DNA of 49,670 nucleotides, taken from positions 1 to 49,670 of the forward strand of contig NZ_VRUA01000024.1 of NCBI RefSeq assembly GCF_008017535.1, written 5' to 3'. Of this stretch, positions 26,389-34,998 are shown in pieces. Numbering within the stretch: the stretch's first letter is position 1; every line of letters starts with the position of its first letter. Origin of the DNA: Ottowia flava. GTDB taxonomy: Bacteria; Pseudomonadota; Gammaproteobacteria; Burkholderiales; Burkholderiaceae_C. Made by a program: the position numbers and the translations under genes. The notes beneath the pieces are model-generated. The model made no database searches. It was not told where the DNA came from and saw only the letters and a list, made by a program, of their open reading frames with translations.

Positions 26389-27774
26389 TCACCAGGCCAG
26401 GGTCACGCGCAGGCCGCCGAGTGTGGGTGAATCGTCCAGCCGCAGACGTGCGCCATGCTGGTCCGCCACCGATTTGACGATGGCCAGGCCCAGGCCGCTG
26501 CCATGGCCCGGTGTACCGGGAGCGCGGTAGAAGCGGTCCTGCACACGTTCGCGCTCGGCCGGCGGCACGCCGGCACCGGCGTCTTCCACGGTGAGCACGA
26601 CGCGGTCGGGCGCGGCGTCGGCGCCAGTCAAGGTCTGCACCTGCACGATGCCGCCTTCCGGGGTGTGGCGGATGGCGTTGTCCAGCAGGTTGCGCAGCAG
26701 CACGGCCAGCGCCGCAGGCTGGCCTTGCAGCCGCACCGGCGTGGGCGCGACCAGGTGCATGCGTACATCGCGCGCAGCCGCGGCACTGGCTACGTCCTGA
26801 ACCGCGGCGCGGGCCAGTTCGGTCAGATCGAGTTCCACCGCGTCGTCCGGCGTTGCGCCCTCCTGCCGCGCCAGCGCCAGCAGTTGCTCGACCAGGCGCG
26901 TGGCGCGGTCGATGCCGGACAGCAGGCGGTCGGCAGCGACATCGCGGCTGGCGGCGTCGGGCGCGCGCTGCAGACCTTGCACCTGCAGGCGCAGCGCGGC
27001 CAGGGGCGTGCGCAGCTCGTGCGCAGCGTCGGCGGTGAAGTGGGTCAGCGTGTCCCACGCCTTGGCCAGGCGCGCCAGCAGCGCGTTCAACTCGTCGATC
27101 AGCGGACGCACCTCCAGCGGCACGCCGGCGGTGCCGATGGGCGCCAGGTCGCTGGCGCGGCGTTCGGCCAGTTGGCGGCGCACCCGGTCGAGCGGGGCCA
27201 GCGCGCGGGTGACGACGCCCCAGACGATCAGCATCAGCAGCGGCGCCAGCAGCGCGATCGGCAGCACCGCGCGCAGCGCCAGCTGCCCGGCGGCCTGGCG
27301 CCGGGTGGCCGTGTCCTGTGCGATCTGAATCACCTGGGTGGGCGTGCGCAGCGCGTAAACGCGAAAGTCGGCGTGACCCACCCTGATGTTGGTGAAGCCG
27401 ATCACCGCCTGCGGTGGCAGCAACTGGTCGCTGGGCGAGCGGTACAGCATGACGCCATCGGCGCGCCAGACCTGCACGATCAGGTCGCGCGCGACGCGCC
27501 CGCTGGCCAGCGCGTCATCGCCCAGCAAGCTGGCGGCCAAGCCGCCGGTCAGCGAGAGGGCGATGCGCTCCATCTGGCCGTCGAACACGGCTTCGGTCTC
27601 ACTGAGCGCCGTGCGCCAGGTCACCAGCGCCTGCAGGCCAGCAATCACGGCGACGGCGGCCAGCAGCAGGCCGATCAGCCGACCACGCAGCGATGGCGCC
27701 GGTTTATCAGGGTAAAACTGGCCTTCCGCCCTAGAACCATCAGCGCGACCAGCTATCGAATCAGGAGTCTTCAT
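26389..27774 (-). CDS. sensor histidine kinase (QseC-like)
   Basis: This 461-residue inner-membrane kinase pairs with the response regulator upstream. It has transmembrane helices at about residues 32-52 and 168-188 flanking a periplasmic domain, then a HAMP-like linker, the phospho-acceptor His252 (FTADAAHELRTPLAALRL), an N box (LLRNLLDNAIRHTPEGG), and G boxes (DAGAGVPP, GSGLGLAIVKSV). Its ATG overlaps the regulator stop by 4 bp. The first 24 residues (MKTPDSIAGRADGSRAEGQF and on) are encoded almost entirely by a copy of the dispersed element. The PmrB/QseC/TctE branch fits best; the signal is unknown. Confidence 0.92.
   Translation of the reverse strand: MKTPDSIAGRADGSRAEGQFYPDKPAPSLRGRLIGLLLAAVAVIAGLQALVTWRTALSETEAVFDGQMERIALSLTGGLAASLLGDDALASGRVARDLIVQVWRADGVMLYRSPSDQLLPPQAVIGFTNIRVGHADFRVYALRTPTQVIQIAQDTATRRQAAGQLALRAVLPIALLAPLLMLIVWGVVTRALAPLDRVRRQLAERRASDLAPIGTAGVPLEVRPLIDELNALLARLAKAWDTLTHFTADAAHELRTPLAALRLQVQGLQRAPDAASRDVAADRLLSGIDRATRLVEQLLALARQEGATPDDAVELDLTELARAAVQDVASAAAARDVRMHLVAPTPVRLQGQPAALAVLLRNLLDNAIRHTPEGGIVQVQTLTGADAAPDRVVLTVEDAGAGVPPAERERVQDRFYRAPGTPGHGSGLGLAIVKSVADQHGARLRLDDSPTLGGLRVTLAW
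27713..27763 (-). repeat. dispersed element, copy 7, inside the kinase N-terminus
   Basis: The plus strand reads GGCCTTCCGCCCTAGAACCA and then GCGCGACCAGCTATCGAATC, a good match to the reverse complement of the element. It encodes about residues 5-21 of the sensor kinase, just after its start codon. Confidence 0.8.
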
Positions 27775-28466
27775 GGCGCCATCCCCATCGCACCCGCACC
27801 GTCCGGCCCCTGTGCCGGCACCAGGTAGCCCAGGCCGCGCACGTTCTGGATCAGGTCCGTGCCCAACTTCTTGCGCACGCCGTGGATGTAGACCTCCACC
27901 GCGTTGCTGCTGACGTCGTCGCGCCAGGAATACAGCTTTTCTTCCAGTTGCTGGCGCGACAGCACGCGGCCCGGGCGCGCCAGCAGGGGTTCCAGCACGG
28001 CCCATTCGCGCGCCGACAGCTGCACCGGGGCGCCGCCCTTGGTCACCTCGCGCGTGGCCGGCACGATGCAAACGTCGCCCCACTCGTACGCCGGCTCGGC
28101 CCGGCCGTCGGCGCGGCGCAGCAGCGCGCGGATGCGCGCCAGCAACTCGTCCAGGTCGTAGGGTTTGACGATGTAGTCGTCGGCACCCGCGTCCAGCCCG
28201 GCCACGCGCTGGCCCACGGCGTCGCGCGCGGTGGCGATCAGCACCGGCAGGCGCTGGCGGCGTGCGCGCAGGCTGCGCAGCACCTCCAGGCCGTCCTTGC
28301 GCGGCAGGCCCAGGTCGAGCAGCAGCAGGTCGTAGTCGGCGGTGGTGAGGGCGGTATCGGCCATCTGGCCGTCCTTGACCCAGTCCACGGCGTAGTGCTC
28401 GGCGCGCAGGGCGTCCAGCACCACCTCGCCAATCATCGTGTCGTCTTCGGCCAGCAGGATGCGCAT
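27771..28466 (-). CDS. OmpR-family response regulator (QseB/PmrA-like)
   Basis: This 231-residue regulator has a receiver domain (residues 1-115: acidic pair Asp8-Asp9, phospho-acceptor Asp51 in LLLLDLGLPRKDG, conserved Lys in DDYIVKPYD). A winged-helix DNA-binding domain follows (about 125-220, LSAREWAVLEPLLARPG, then VEVYIHGVRKKLG). I use the ATG at 28466 (MRILLAEDD), since the open frame upstream is not conserved. It is translationally coupled to the kinase and probably controls the adjacent htrA-like gene; that regulation is inference. Confidence 0.93.
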   Translation of the reverse strand: MRILLAEDDTMIGEVVLDALRAEHYAVDWVKDGQMADTALTTADYDLLLLDLGLPRKDGLEVLRSLRARRQRLPVLIATARDAVGQRVAGLDAGADDYIVKPYDLDELLARIRALLRRADGRAEPAYEWGDVCIVPATREVTKGGAPVQLSAREWAVLEPLLARPGRVLSRQQLEEKLYSWRDDVSSNAVEVYIHGVRKKLGTDLIQNVRGLGYLVPAQGPDGAGAMGMAP

Positions 28467-28539
28467 GCGGCAATGGTACGGCCGACGGCGTCTGGGGTCA
28501 CCGGCACAGGGCTCAGGTCGCGTGGCGATAGGCCACTCC

Positions 28540-28575
28540 CGATTTGCTAGCTGCCTGCGCAAGGCCCGCGCCGAC
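28540..28575 (+). repeat. dispersed element, degenerate copy 8
   Basis: CGATTTGCTAGCTGCCTGCG followed by CAAGGC matches the first half of the element. The second half is poorly conserved. It lies in the 252-bp divergent region between the response regulator and the Mrp operon. Confidence 0.5.
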
Positions 28576-28718
28576 AAGGGCGCTTTTCTTTGTGAATTAT
28601 CATTTGGGCTGGCATTCCTCCGGGGCGTATCGCCCCATCTCCCCTGACCGCTGCAGCCTGACCGGAACCGCGCCCCCCGCGCCGTGCCGGGCTGGCGCGG
28701 CCCCGCAAGCTTTTCTGG

Positions 28719-31637
28719 ATGGACCTGGTTTACCTGCTATTGCTACCGTTCGCCGGCAGCCTGGTTGCAGCGCTGATGCCGACGCACGCGCGCACGGCAG
28801 CGGCGGTCTGGGCCGCCCTGGTGGGGTTGGCGGCCCTGGTCTGGGTGGCGTGGCAGTACCCGGCGTTGCAAGGCGGCGCGGTGCTGCGCGAGGAATACCG
28901 CTGGATCCCGTCGGCGGGCATCAACTTCGTCGTCCGCATGGACGGCTTTGCCTGGATGTTCGCGCTGCTGGTGACGGGCATCGGCACGCTGGTGGCGGTG
29001 TACGCGCGCTACTACATGTCGAAGAACGACCCGGTGCCGCGCTTCTTCTCGTTCTTCCTGGCCTTCATGGGCGCCATGCTGGGCGTGGTGCTGTCGGGCA
29101 ACCTGGTGCAGATGGTGTTCTTCTGGGAGCTGACCAGCCTGTTCAGCTTCCTCCTGATCGGCTACTGGTACCACCGCAAAGACGCCCGGCGCGGCGCGCG
29201 CATGGCGCTCACGGTGACCGGCGCGGGCGGCCTGGCCATGCTGGCCGGCATGCTGATGCTGGGCCACATTGTTGGTAGCTACGACCTGGACGTGGTGCTG
29301 GCCAGCGGCGACGAGATCCGCGCGCACCACCTGTACACGCCGATGCTCGTGCTGGTGCTGCTGGGCGCGTTGACCAAAAGCGCGCAGTTCCCCTTCCATT
29401 TCTGGCTGCCGCGCGCGATGGCGGCGCCCACGCCGGTGTCGGCCTACCTGCATTCGGCCACCATGGTGAAGGCGGGCGTATTTCTGCTGGCGCGCCTGTG
29501 GCCGGCCCTGTCGGGCACCGAACAATGGTTCTGGCTCGTCGGCGGCGCGGGCCTGATCACCCTGGTGCTGGGCGCCTACGTGGCGATGTTCCAGCACGAC
29601 CTGAAGGGCCTGCTGGCCTATTCGACCATCAGCCACCTGGGCCTGATCACCCTGCTGCTGGGCCTGAACCGCGACCTGGCGGCGGTGGCGGCGGTGTTCC
29701 ACATCATGAACCACGCGACCTTCAAGGCCTCGCTGTTCATGGCGGCCGGCATCATCGACCACGAAACCGGCACGCGCGACATCCGGCGCCTGGGCGGGCT
29801 GTGGAAGGCCATGCCGATCACCGGGACGCTGGCCTTCGTCGCCAGCGCGGCGATGGCGGGCGTCCCTCTGATGAACGGTTTCCTGTCCAAGGAAATGTTC
29901 TTCGCCGAGACGATCGATCTCAGTTCCTACCCCTGGCTGGACTACGGCTTGCCGATCGCCGCCACCGTGGCGGGCATCTTCGCCGTGGTGTATTCGCTGC
30001 GATTTTCGGTCAGCGTGTTCCTGGGTCCGCGCCGGTCCGAACTCCCGCTCGAGCCGCATGAACCGGTGCGCTGGATGCGCGTGCCTATCGAGGTGCTCGT
30101 GCTGCTGTGTCTGGTGGTGGGCATCGTTCCGCAGTGGTCGGTTGGCCCCGCGCTGGATCTGGCTGCACGGCCCGTGGTGGGCGGCGAACTCCCGCGGTTC
30201 AGCCTGGCGATCTGGCACGGCTTCAACCGGCCGCTGGTCATGAGCCTGATCGCGCTGGCCGGTGGGCTGGCGCTGTACGCGCTGCTGCGCCACCGGCTGG
30301 CTGGCGGGCAGATCCAGCGCGTGCCGTTGCTGGCGCGGCTGGACGGGCAGCGCATGTTCCAGAGCTCGCTCTACGCACTGGACCGCAGCGCGCGCTGGGC
30401 GCTGACCAAGCTGTCCACCAACCGGCTTCAGCCGCAGTTGCTGATGCTGGTGCTGGCCGCCATTGCCGCGGCCACTGCCTCGCTGTGGCGCGGTGGCGTG
30501 ACCTGGGGCGACCGTGAACGCGTTCCAGCCTCGCCCGAGTTCGCGTTGCTTTGGGTGATGGGCTGCGTCTGCGCGCTGGCCGCTGCCAACCAGGCCAAGT
30601 TCCACCGGTTGGCGGCCTTGATCATGGTGGGCGGCGTCGGCCTGGTCACCACGCTGACCTTTGTCTGGTTCTCGGCGCCCGACCTGGCGCTGACACAGTT
30701 GGCGGTGGAAGTCGTGATGACGGTGCTGTTCCTGCTGGGCCTGCGCTGGCTGCCCAAGCGCCTGCCCTACGAATCGCCCAGCCTGGCGTTGCGCGTAAAG
30801 GCTCGCCGCCTGCGCGATTTGATCGTCTCGGTGGTGGCAGGTGCCGGCATGGCCGCCCTCGCCTACGCCATGATGACGCGGCCGGCCCCGCAAAGCATTT
30901 CGCCCTTCTTCATCGACCGCGCCCTGCCCGAGGGCGGGGGCTCCAACGTCGTGAACGTGATGCTGGTGGATTTCCGCGCGTTCGACACGTTTGGCGAGAT
31001 CACCGTGCTCAGCATCGTGGCCCTGACGGTGTATGCGCTGTTGCGCCGCTTCCGCCCGCCGCGCGAGGTGATCCAGTCGCCACCCCAGCAGCGCGCCATC
31101 CCTGCCGATCTGGTCACCGATCTGATCAACCCGCGCACCGCACAGGACACGGCCCTGGGTTACATGATGGTGCCGGCCACGCTGGTGCGCCTGCTGATGC
31201 CGATCGCTGCGGTCATTTCGGCTTATGTCTTCATGCGCGGCCACAACGAGCCGGGTGGCGGTTTCGTGGCTGGGCTGGTGCTGTCGGTCGCCTTCATCAC
31301 GCAGTACATCGTGGCGGGCACGCACTGGGTCGAAGCGCACCTGCAGCTGCGCGTGGTGCGCTGGATCGGCGTCGGCCTGCTGCTGGCACTGGCGACCGGC
31401 GTGGGTTCGTTTTGGTGGGGTTTCCCGTTCATGACCACCCACACGGCCCACATGACGCTGCCCGTTCTGGGCGAGATCCATATCGCCAGCGCACTGCTGT
31501 TCGATACGGCCGTGTTCGCGGTGGTCGTGGGCTCGACCTTACTGATCCTGACCGCGCTGGCCCACCAATCGGTGCGTAGCCACCGCAAGGCGCCCGAGAA
31601 GGCCGCAGCCGGCGAACAACCTGAGGAGGCCGCCTGA
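28719..31637 (+). CDS. mrpA: Mrp/Pha cation-proton antiporter subunit A fused to B
   Basis: This 972-residue protein is the large subunit of a multisubunit Na+ or K+/H+ antiporter. The N-terminal two thirds is NuoL-like, with the conserved channel residues Glu137 (FFWELTSLFSFLLIGYW) and Lys220 (LTKSAQFPFHFWLP). A DUF4040-type region follows (about 610-690). Residues from about 804 (NPRTAQDTALGYMM, then MRGHNEPGGGFVAGL) form an MnhB/MrpB domain, so A and B are fused as in Pha-type group 2 systems. It overlaps the C subunit start by 1 bp. The ATG at 28719 has no strong Shine-Dalgarno sequence. The transported cation cannot be told from sequence. Confidence 0.94.
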   Translation: MDLVYLLLLPFAGSLVAALMPTHARTAAAVWAALVGLAALVWVAWQYPALQGGAVLREEYRWIPSAGINFVVRMDGFAWMFALLVTGIGTLVAVYARYYMSKNDPVPRFFSFFLAFMGAMLGVVLSGNLVQMVFFWELTSLFSFLLIGYWYHRKDARRGARMALTVTGAGGLAMLAGMLMLGHIVGSYDLDVVLASGDEIRAHHLYTPMLVLVLLGALTKSAQFPFHFWLPRAMAAPTPVSAYLHSATMVKAGVFLLARLWPALSGTEQWFWLVGGAGLITLVLGAYVAMFQHDLKGLLAYSTISHLGLITLLLGLNRDLAAVAAVFHIMNHATFKASLFMAAGIIDHETGTRDIRRLGGLWKAMPITGTLAFVASAAMAGVPLMNGFLSKEMFFAETIDLSSYPWLDYGLPIAATVAGIFAVVYSLRFSVSVFLGPRRSELPLEPHEPVRWMRVPIEVLVLLCLVVGIVPQWSVGPALDLAARPVVGGELPRFSLAIWHGFNRPLVMSLIALAGGLALYALLRHRLAGGQIQRVPLLARLDGQRMFQSSLYALDRSARWALTKLSTNRLQPQLLMLVLAAIAAATASLWRGGVTWGDRERVPASPEFALLWVMGCVCALAAANQAKFHRLAALIMVGGVGLVTTLTFVWFSAPDLALTQLAVEVVMTVLFLLGLRWLPKRLPYESPSLALRVKARRLRDLIVSVVAGAGMAALAYAMMTRPAPQSISPFFIDRALPEGGGSNVVNVMLVDFRAFDTFGEITVLSIVALTVYALLRRFRPPREVIQSPPQQRAIPADLVTDLINPRTAQDTALGYMMVPATLVRLLMPIAAVISAYVFMRGHNEPGGGFVAGLVLSVAFITQYIVAGTHWVEAHLQLRVVRWIGVGLLLALATGVGSFWWGFPFMTTHTAHMTLPVLGEIHIASALLFDTAVFAVVVGSTLLILTALAHQSVRSHRKAPEKAAAGEQPEEAA

Positions 31638-32029
31638 TGGAAGTCATCTTGGCCGTCGCCATCGGCGTGCTGGGCGGCTCGGGAGTCTGGCTGGTGCTGC
31701 GCCCGCGCACCTTCCAGGTACTGATGGGGCTGACTCTGCTGTCCTACGCTGTCAATCTGTTCATCTTCGCGATGGGCAGCCTGTCGATCGACCGCGAACC
31801 CATCGTTCAGGCAAGCCTGACGCCCGACCTCGTGAACTACACCGATCCGCTGCCCCAGGCGCTCGTGCTGACCGCCATCGTGATTGGCTTCGCCACCTCG
31901 GCGCTGTTCCTGGTGATGCTGCTGGCCTCGCGCGGCCTGTCGGGTACCGACCACGTCGACGGCGAAGAGCCCGACGACGGTACCGAGGCGATCCTGCCCA
32001 CCGAGGGCGCCCAGGAGCCACAGCCATGA
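31637..32029 (+). CDS. mrpC: Mrp antiporter subunit C
   Basis: This 130-residue three-helix membrane protein is homologous to NuoK. The segments RPRTFQVLMGLTLLSYAVNL and DPLPQALVLTAIVIGFATSA are typical. The start overlaps the A/B stop as TGATG, with GAGGAGG just upstream. The acidic C-terminus (EEPDDGTEAILPTEG) is soluble. It overlaps the D subunit by 4 bp. Confidence 0.94.
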   Translation: MEVILAVAIGVLGGSGVWLVLRPRTFQVLMGLTLLSYAVNLFIFAMGSLSIDREPIVQASLTPDLVNYTDPLPQALVLTAIVIGFATSALFLVMLLASRGLSGTDHVDGEEPDDGTEAILPTEGAQEPQP

Positions 32030-33735
32030 CCTTCACCGAGTTGGTCGAGCGGCTGATGCCGCACCTGATCATCGCGCCGATCCTGCTGCCCATGGCAACG
32101 GCAGCCGTCATGCTGCTGCTGGGCGACAAGCGGCGCCCGCTCAAGGCGGTGGTCAACGTGGCCTCGTGCGCGCTGGGCGTGTTCATCGCCATCGCGCTGG
32201 TGTACTGGGTGCAGCACATCGGCACGCCGCAGGCCGTGGGGGTGTACTTGCCGTCCAACTGGCCGGTGCCCTACGGCATCGTGCTCGTGGTCGACCGGCT
32301 CTCGGCCATGATGATCCTGCTGACCAGCGTGCTGGGCATGGCCGCAGTGCTGTACGCCAGCGCGCGCTGGCACAAGGCGGGCGTGCACTTCCACCCGCTG
32401 TTCCAGTTGCAGCTGATGGGCCTGTACGGGGCGTTCCTCACCGCCGATCTGTTCAATCTGTTCGTCTTCTTCGAGATCATGCTGACGGCCTCGTACGGGC
32501 TGTTGCTGCACGGCTCGGGCTGGGCACGCGTGCGCGCGGGGCTGCACTACATCGCCATGAACCTGATGGCGTCTTCGTTGTTCCTGATCGGCGTGGCCAT
32601 CCTCTACGGCGTAACGGGCACGCTGAACATGGCCGACATGGCGATCATGGTGCCCGCCATCCCCGAGGACGACCGCGGCCTGCTGCACGCGGGCGCGGCC
32701 ATCCTGGTGATCGCCTTCCTGATCAAGGCCGCGGCCTGGCCGCTGAATTTCTGGCTGCCGTCCACCTATTCCAGCGCCAGCACACCGGTCGCCGCGCTGT
32801 TTGCCATCATGACCAAACTCGGCCTGTACGCCATCCTGCGCGTCTGGACCTTGCTTTTCCCGCAGGACGCGGGCGTGTCGTCCCTGTTTGGCAGCCCGGT
32901 GCTGATCGGCCTCGGTCTGGTCACGCTGACCTTCGGTGCCATCGGCATCATCGCCAATCAGCATCTGGGCCGCATGGCGGCGTTCTGCGTGATCCTGTCG
33001 TCCGGCACGCTGCTGGCAGCGCTGGGCTTTGGCCAGCCTGCCGTCACCGGTGGCGCGCTCTATTACACGCTCGGCTCCACCTTGGGGATCAGCGCCTTCT
33101 TTCTGCTGGGCGAGCTGATCGACCGCACGCGCGAGGTCGAGGAAAACCCGCTTTACGTCAGCGAAGTCGAACCCGACGACGAGGCCTTTGCGTATCCGGT
33201 CGACCTGATGCCGGTGCGCGACGTCAACCTCGACGATGACGAGCAGGCCCTGTTCGGCCGCGCCATTCCGGCGGCAATGGCCTTCCTGGGCCTGGCGTTC
33301 ATCGTGTGTGGCCTGACCATCGCCGGCCTGCCGCCGCTGCCGGGCTTCGTCGGCAAGGTGGTCATGCTGTCGGCGCTGCTCAACCCCGACGGCTTTGGGC
33401 GCGACGCGCCGGTCTCGCTTGGCGCCTGGATCCTGCTGGCGCTGCTGGTGATCGGCGGCCTGCTGACCACCATCGCCATGTCGCGGGCCGGCGTGCGCTA
33501 TTTCTGGGCGCCGGACGGCCGCCCTGTGCCCCGACTGCGTGTGATCGAGACGCTGCCCATCGGTGCGCTGGTCCTGCTGCTGGGCGTGCTGGTCTGGCAG
33601 GCCGATGCGGTGCTGCGCTACGTCAACGCCACCGCGCGCGGCCTGCACGACCCCAAGGATTACATCGGCACTGTGGTGTCCACCAAGCCCGTGCCCTCAC
33701 CTACCGCGACCGGCGAAGGAGGCCTGCGCCGATGA
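32026..33735 (+). CDS. mrpD: Mrp antiporter subunit D
   Basis: This 569-residue antiporter-like subunit is related to NuoM/NuoN. Conserved segments are NLFVFFEIMLTASYGLLLHG with the channel Glu, AFLIKAAAWPLNFWLPSTYS with the channel Lys, and LGRMAAFCVILSSGTLLAAL. A hydrophilic acidic insert lies at about residues 375-410 (EVEENPLYVSEVEPDDEAFA). It is coupled to both neighbours by ATGA overlaps. Together with subunit A it is thought to form the ion pathway. Confidence 0.95.
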   Translation: MTFTELVERLMPHLIIAPILLPMATAAVMLLLGDKRRPLKAVVNVASCALGVFIAIALVYWVQHIGTPQAVGVYLPSNWPVPYGIVLVVDRLSAMMILLTSVLGMAAVLYASARWHKAGVHFHPLFQLQLMGLYGAFLTADLFNLFVFFEIMLTASYGLLLHGSGWARVRAGLHYIAMNLMASSLFLIGVAILYGVTGTLNMADMAIMVPAIPEDDRGLLHAGAAILVIAFLIKAAAWPLNFWLPSTYSSASTPVAALFAIMTKLGLYAILRVWTLLFPQDAGVSSLFGSPVLIGLGLVTLTFGAIGIIANQHLGRMAAFCVILSSGTLLAALGFGQPAVTGGALYYTLGSTLGISAFFLLGELIDRTREVEENPLYVSEVEPDDEAFAYPVDLMPVRDVNLDDDEQALFGRAIPAAMAFLGLAFIVCGLTIAGLPPLPGFVGKVVMLSALLNPDGFGRDAPVSLGAWILLALLVIGGLLTTIAMSRAGVRYFWAPDGRPVPRLRVIETLPIGALVLLLGVLVWQADAVLRYVNATARGLHDPKDYIGTVVSTKPVPSPTATGEGGLRR

Positions 33736-34232
33736 TCCGCCGCCTGCTGCCCTCGCCGCTGCTCAGCCTGGCCCTGATCGTGATGTGGCTGGTGCTGAAC
33801 GAGTCGTTCAGCCCGGGCCAGATCATCCTCGGCGTGGTGGTCGGTGTGGCCGCGCCAGCGCTGCTCGGCCCGCTACGGCCGGCGCGCCCGCGCATCCGCC
33901 ATCCCTGGGTGCTGCTGCGCCTGATCCTGGCGGTGGGGCGCGATGTGGTCCAGTCCAACCTGGAAGTGTTCTGGACGCTGCTGCGCCAGCGCTCGCGCCC
34001 CGTGCACAGCCGTTTCGTCGAGATCCCGCTGGACCTGCGCGACCCGTCTGGCCTGGCCTCGCTGGCCATGATCACCACCGTGGTGCCCGGAACGGTGTGG
34101 TGTGAACTGGCGCGCGACAGCAGCGCCGTGCTGCTGCACGCCTGGGACGCGCCGGACGCCGACGCCTTCATCGCAATGTACAAGCAACGCTACGAACGCC
34201 CGCTGATCCAGATCTTCGAGTCTGCCCCATGA
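33732..34232 (+). CDS. mrpE: Mrp antiporter subunit E
   Basis: This 166-residue membrane protein is required for assembly or activity of Mrp complexes. The start at 33732 overlaps the D stop by 4 bp and gives MIRRLLPSPLLSLALIVMWL. Family features include LNESFSPGQIILGVVVG near the N-terminus and LASLAMITTVVPGTVWCELA in the C-terminal part. It has two N-terminal membrane helices and a soluble domain. Confidence 0.93.
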   Translation: MIRRLLPSPLLSLALIVMWLVLNESFSPGQIILGVVVGVAAPALLGPLRPARPRIRHPWVLLRLILAVGRDVVQSNLEVFWTLLRQRSRPVHSRFVEIPLDLRDPSGLASLAMITTVVPGTVWCELARDSSAVLLHAWDAPDADAFIAMYKQRYERPLIQIFESAP

Positions 34233-34507
34233 GCCCCCTGCTGTCCTACGCCATCACCGCCACGCTGATCCTCTACGGCGTGGCCATCCTGCTCGCACTG
34301 TGGCGCGTGCTGCGCGGCCCTTCGGCGCAGGACCGCGTGTTGGCGCTGGACTTCATCTACCTGATCGGCATGCTGATCGTGCTGGTGATCGGCATCCGCT
34401 ACGGCAGCAACATGTACTTTGAGGCGGCACTGCTGATCGCGCTGTTCGGCTTTGTTAGCTCGGCAGCCATGGCCAAGTTCCTGCTGCGCGGCGAGGTGAT
34501 CGAATGA
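34229..34507 (+). CDS. mrpF: Mrp antiporter subunit F
   Basis: This 92-residue three-helix membrane protein belongs to the MnhF/PhaF family. The signature RGPSAQDRVLALDFIYLIG with the conserved Asp, followed by a long hydrophobic stretch, is present. It is linked to E and G by 4-bp overlaps. Confidence 0.93.
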   Translation: MSPLLSYAITATLILYGVAILLALWRVLRGPSAQDRVLALDFIYLIGMLIVLVIGIRYGSNMYFEAALLIALFGFVSSAAMAKFLLRGEVIE

Positions 34508-34896
34508 ACTCGCCGGACAGCGTCGCCCTCTGGGCGGAGATTCTGGTGGCGGCGCTGCTGCTGGCCAGCGCCGTGTTCGCCGTCGTCGCGGCGCTGGGCC
34601 TGGTGCGCCTGAAGGATTTCTTTCAGCGCATGCATCCGCCGGCACTGGTGTCAACCTGGGGTGCCTGGTGCGTCACCCTGGCGTCGATCGTGTACTTCTC
34701 GGCGCTGTCGCACCGGCTGGAACTGCACGTCTGGCTGATCATCATCCTGCTGTCGATCACGGTGCCGGTCACCAGCATCCTGCTCGGCCGCGCCGCGCTG
34801 TTTCGTGGCCGGCAGGCCGGCAACAAGGCCTTGCCGTCGACGCTCTTACCCCAACCCAACGGCCCGACGAAGGGCAGTCACGATGACGGCGACTGA
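34504..34896 (+). CDS. mrpG: Mrp antiporter subunit G
   Basis: This 130-residue protein is the last subunit of the Mrp operon, with three membrane helices in the first 100 residues. The family segment AALGLVRLKDFFQRMHPPAL, followed by STWGAWCVTLASIVYF, identifies MnhG/PhaG. The C-terminus is hydrophilic and ends 102 bp before the stop of the convergent solute-binding protein gene. Confidence 0.93.
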   Translation: MNSPDSVALWAEILVAALLLASAVFAVVAALGLVRLKDFFQRMHPPALVSTWGAWCVTLASIVYFSALSHRLELHVWLIIILLSITVPVTSILLGRAALFRGRQAGNKALPSTLLPQPNGPTKGSHDDGD

Positions 34897-34920
34897 CGCC
34901 TCGTCAATCGCCGAATTCCT

Positions 34921-34977
34921 GATCAAATCCGCCTTCAGCCCTACAACCGCCAGCGCGGCAAGCTATTAAAAGAATAG
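34921..34977 (-). repeat. dispersed element, copy 9
   Basis: The plus strand reads GATCAAATCCGCCTTCAGCC, then CTACAACCGCCAGCGCGGCA, then AGCTATTAAAAG, matching the reverse complement of the element along its full length. It lies between the convergent mrpG and solute-binding protein genes. Confidence 0.85.
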
Positions 34978-34998
34978 CATTCCAGCAACCACGCAGGC

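Noticed and set aside
28743-31481. 912-codon open frame on the minus strand opposite mrpA
   Set aside because: Translation is dominated by Gln, Arg and His, a shadow of a hydrophobic membrane protein gene; no start site or domain is credible.
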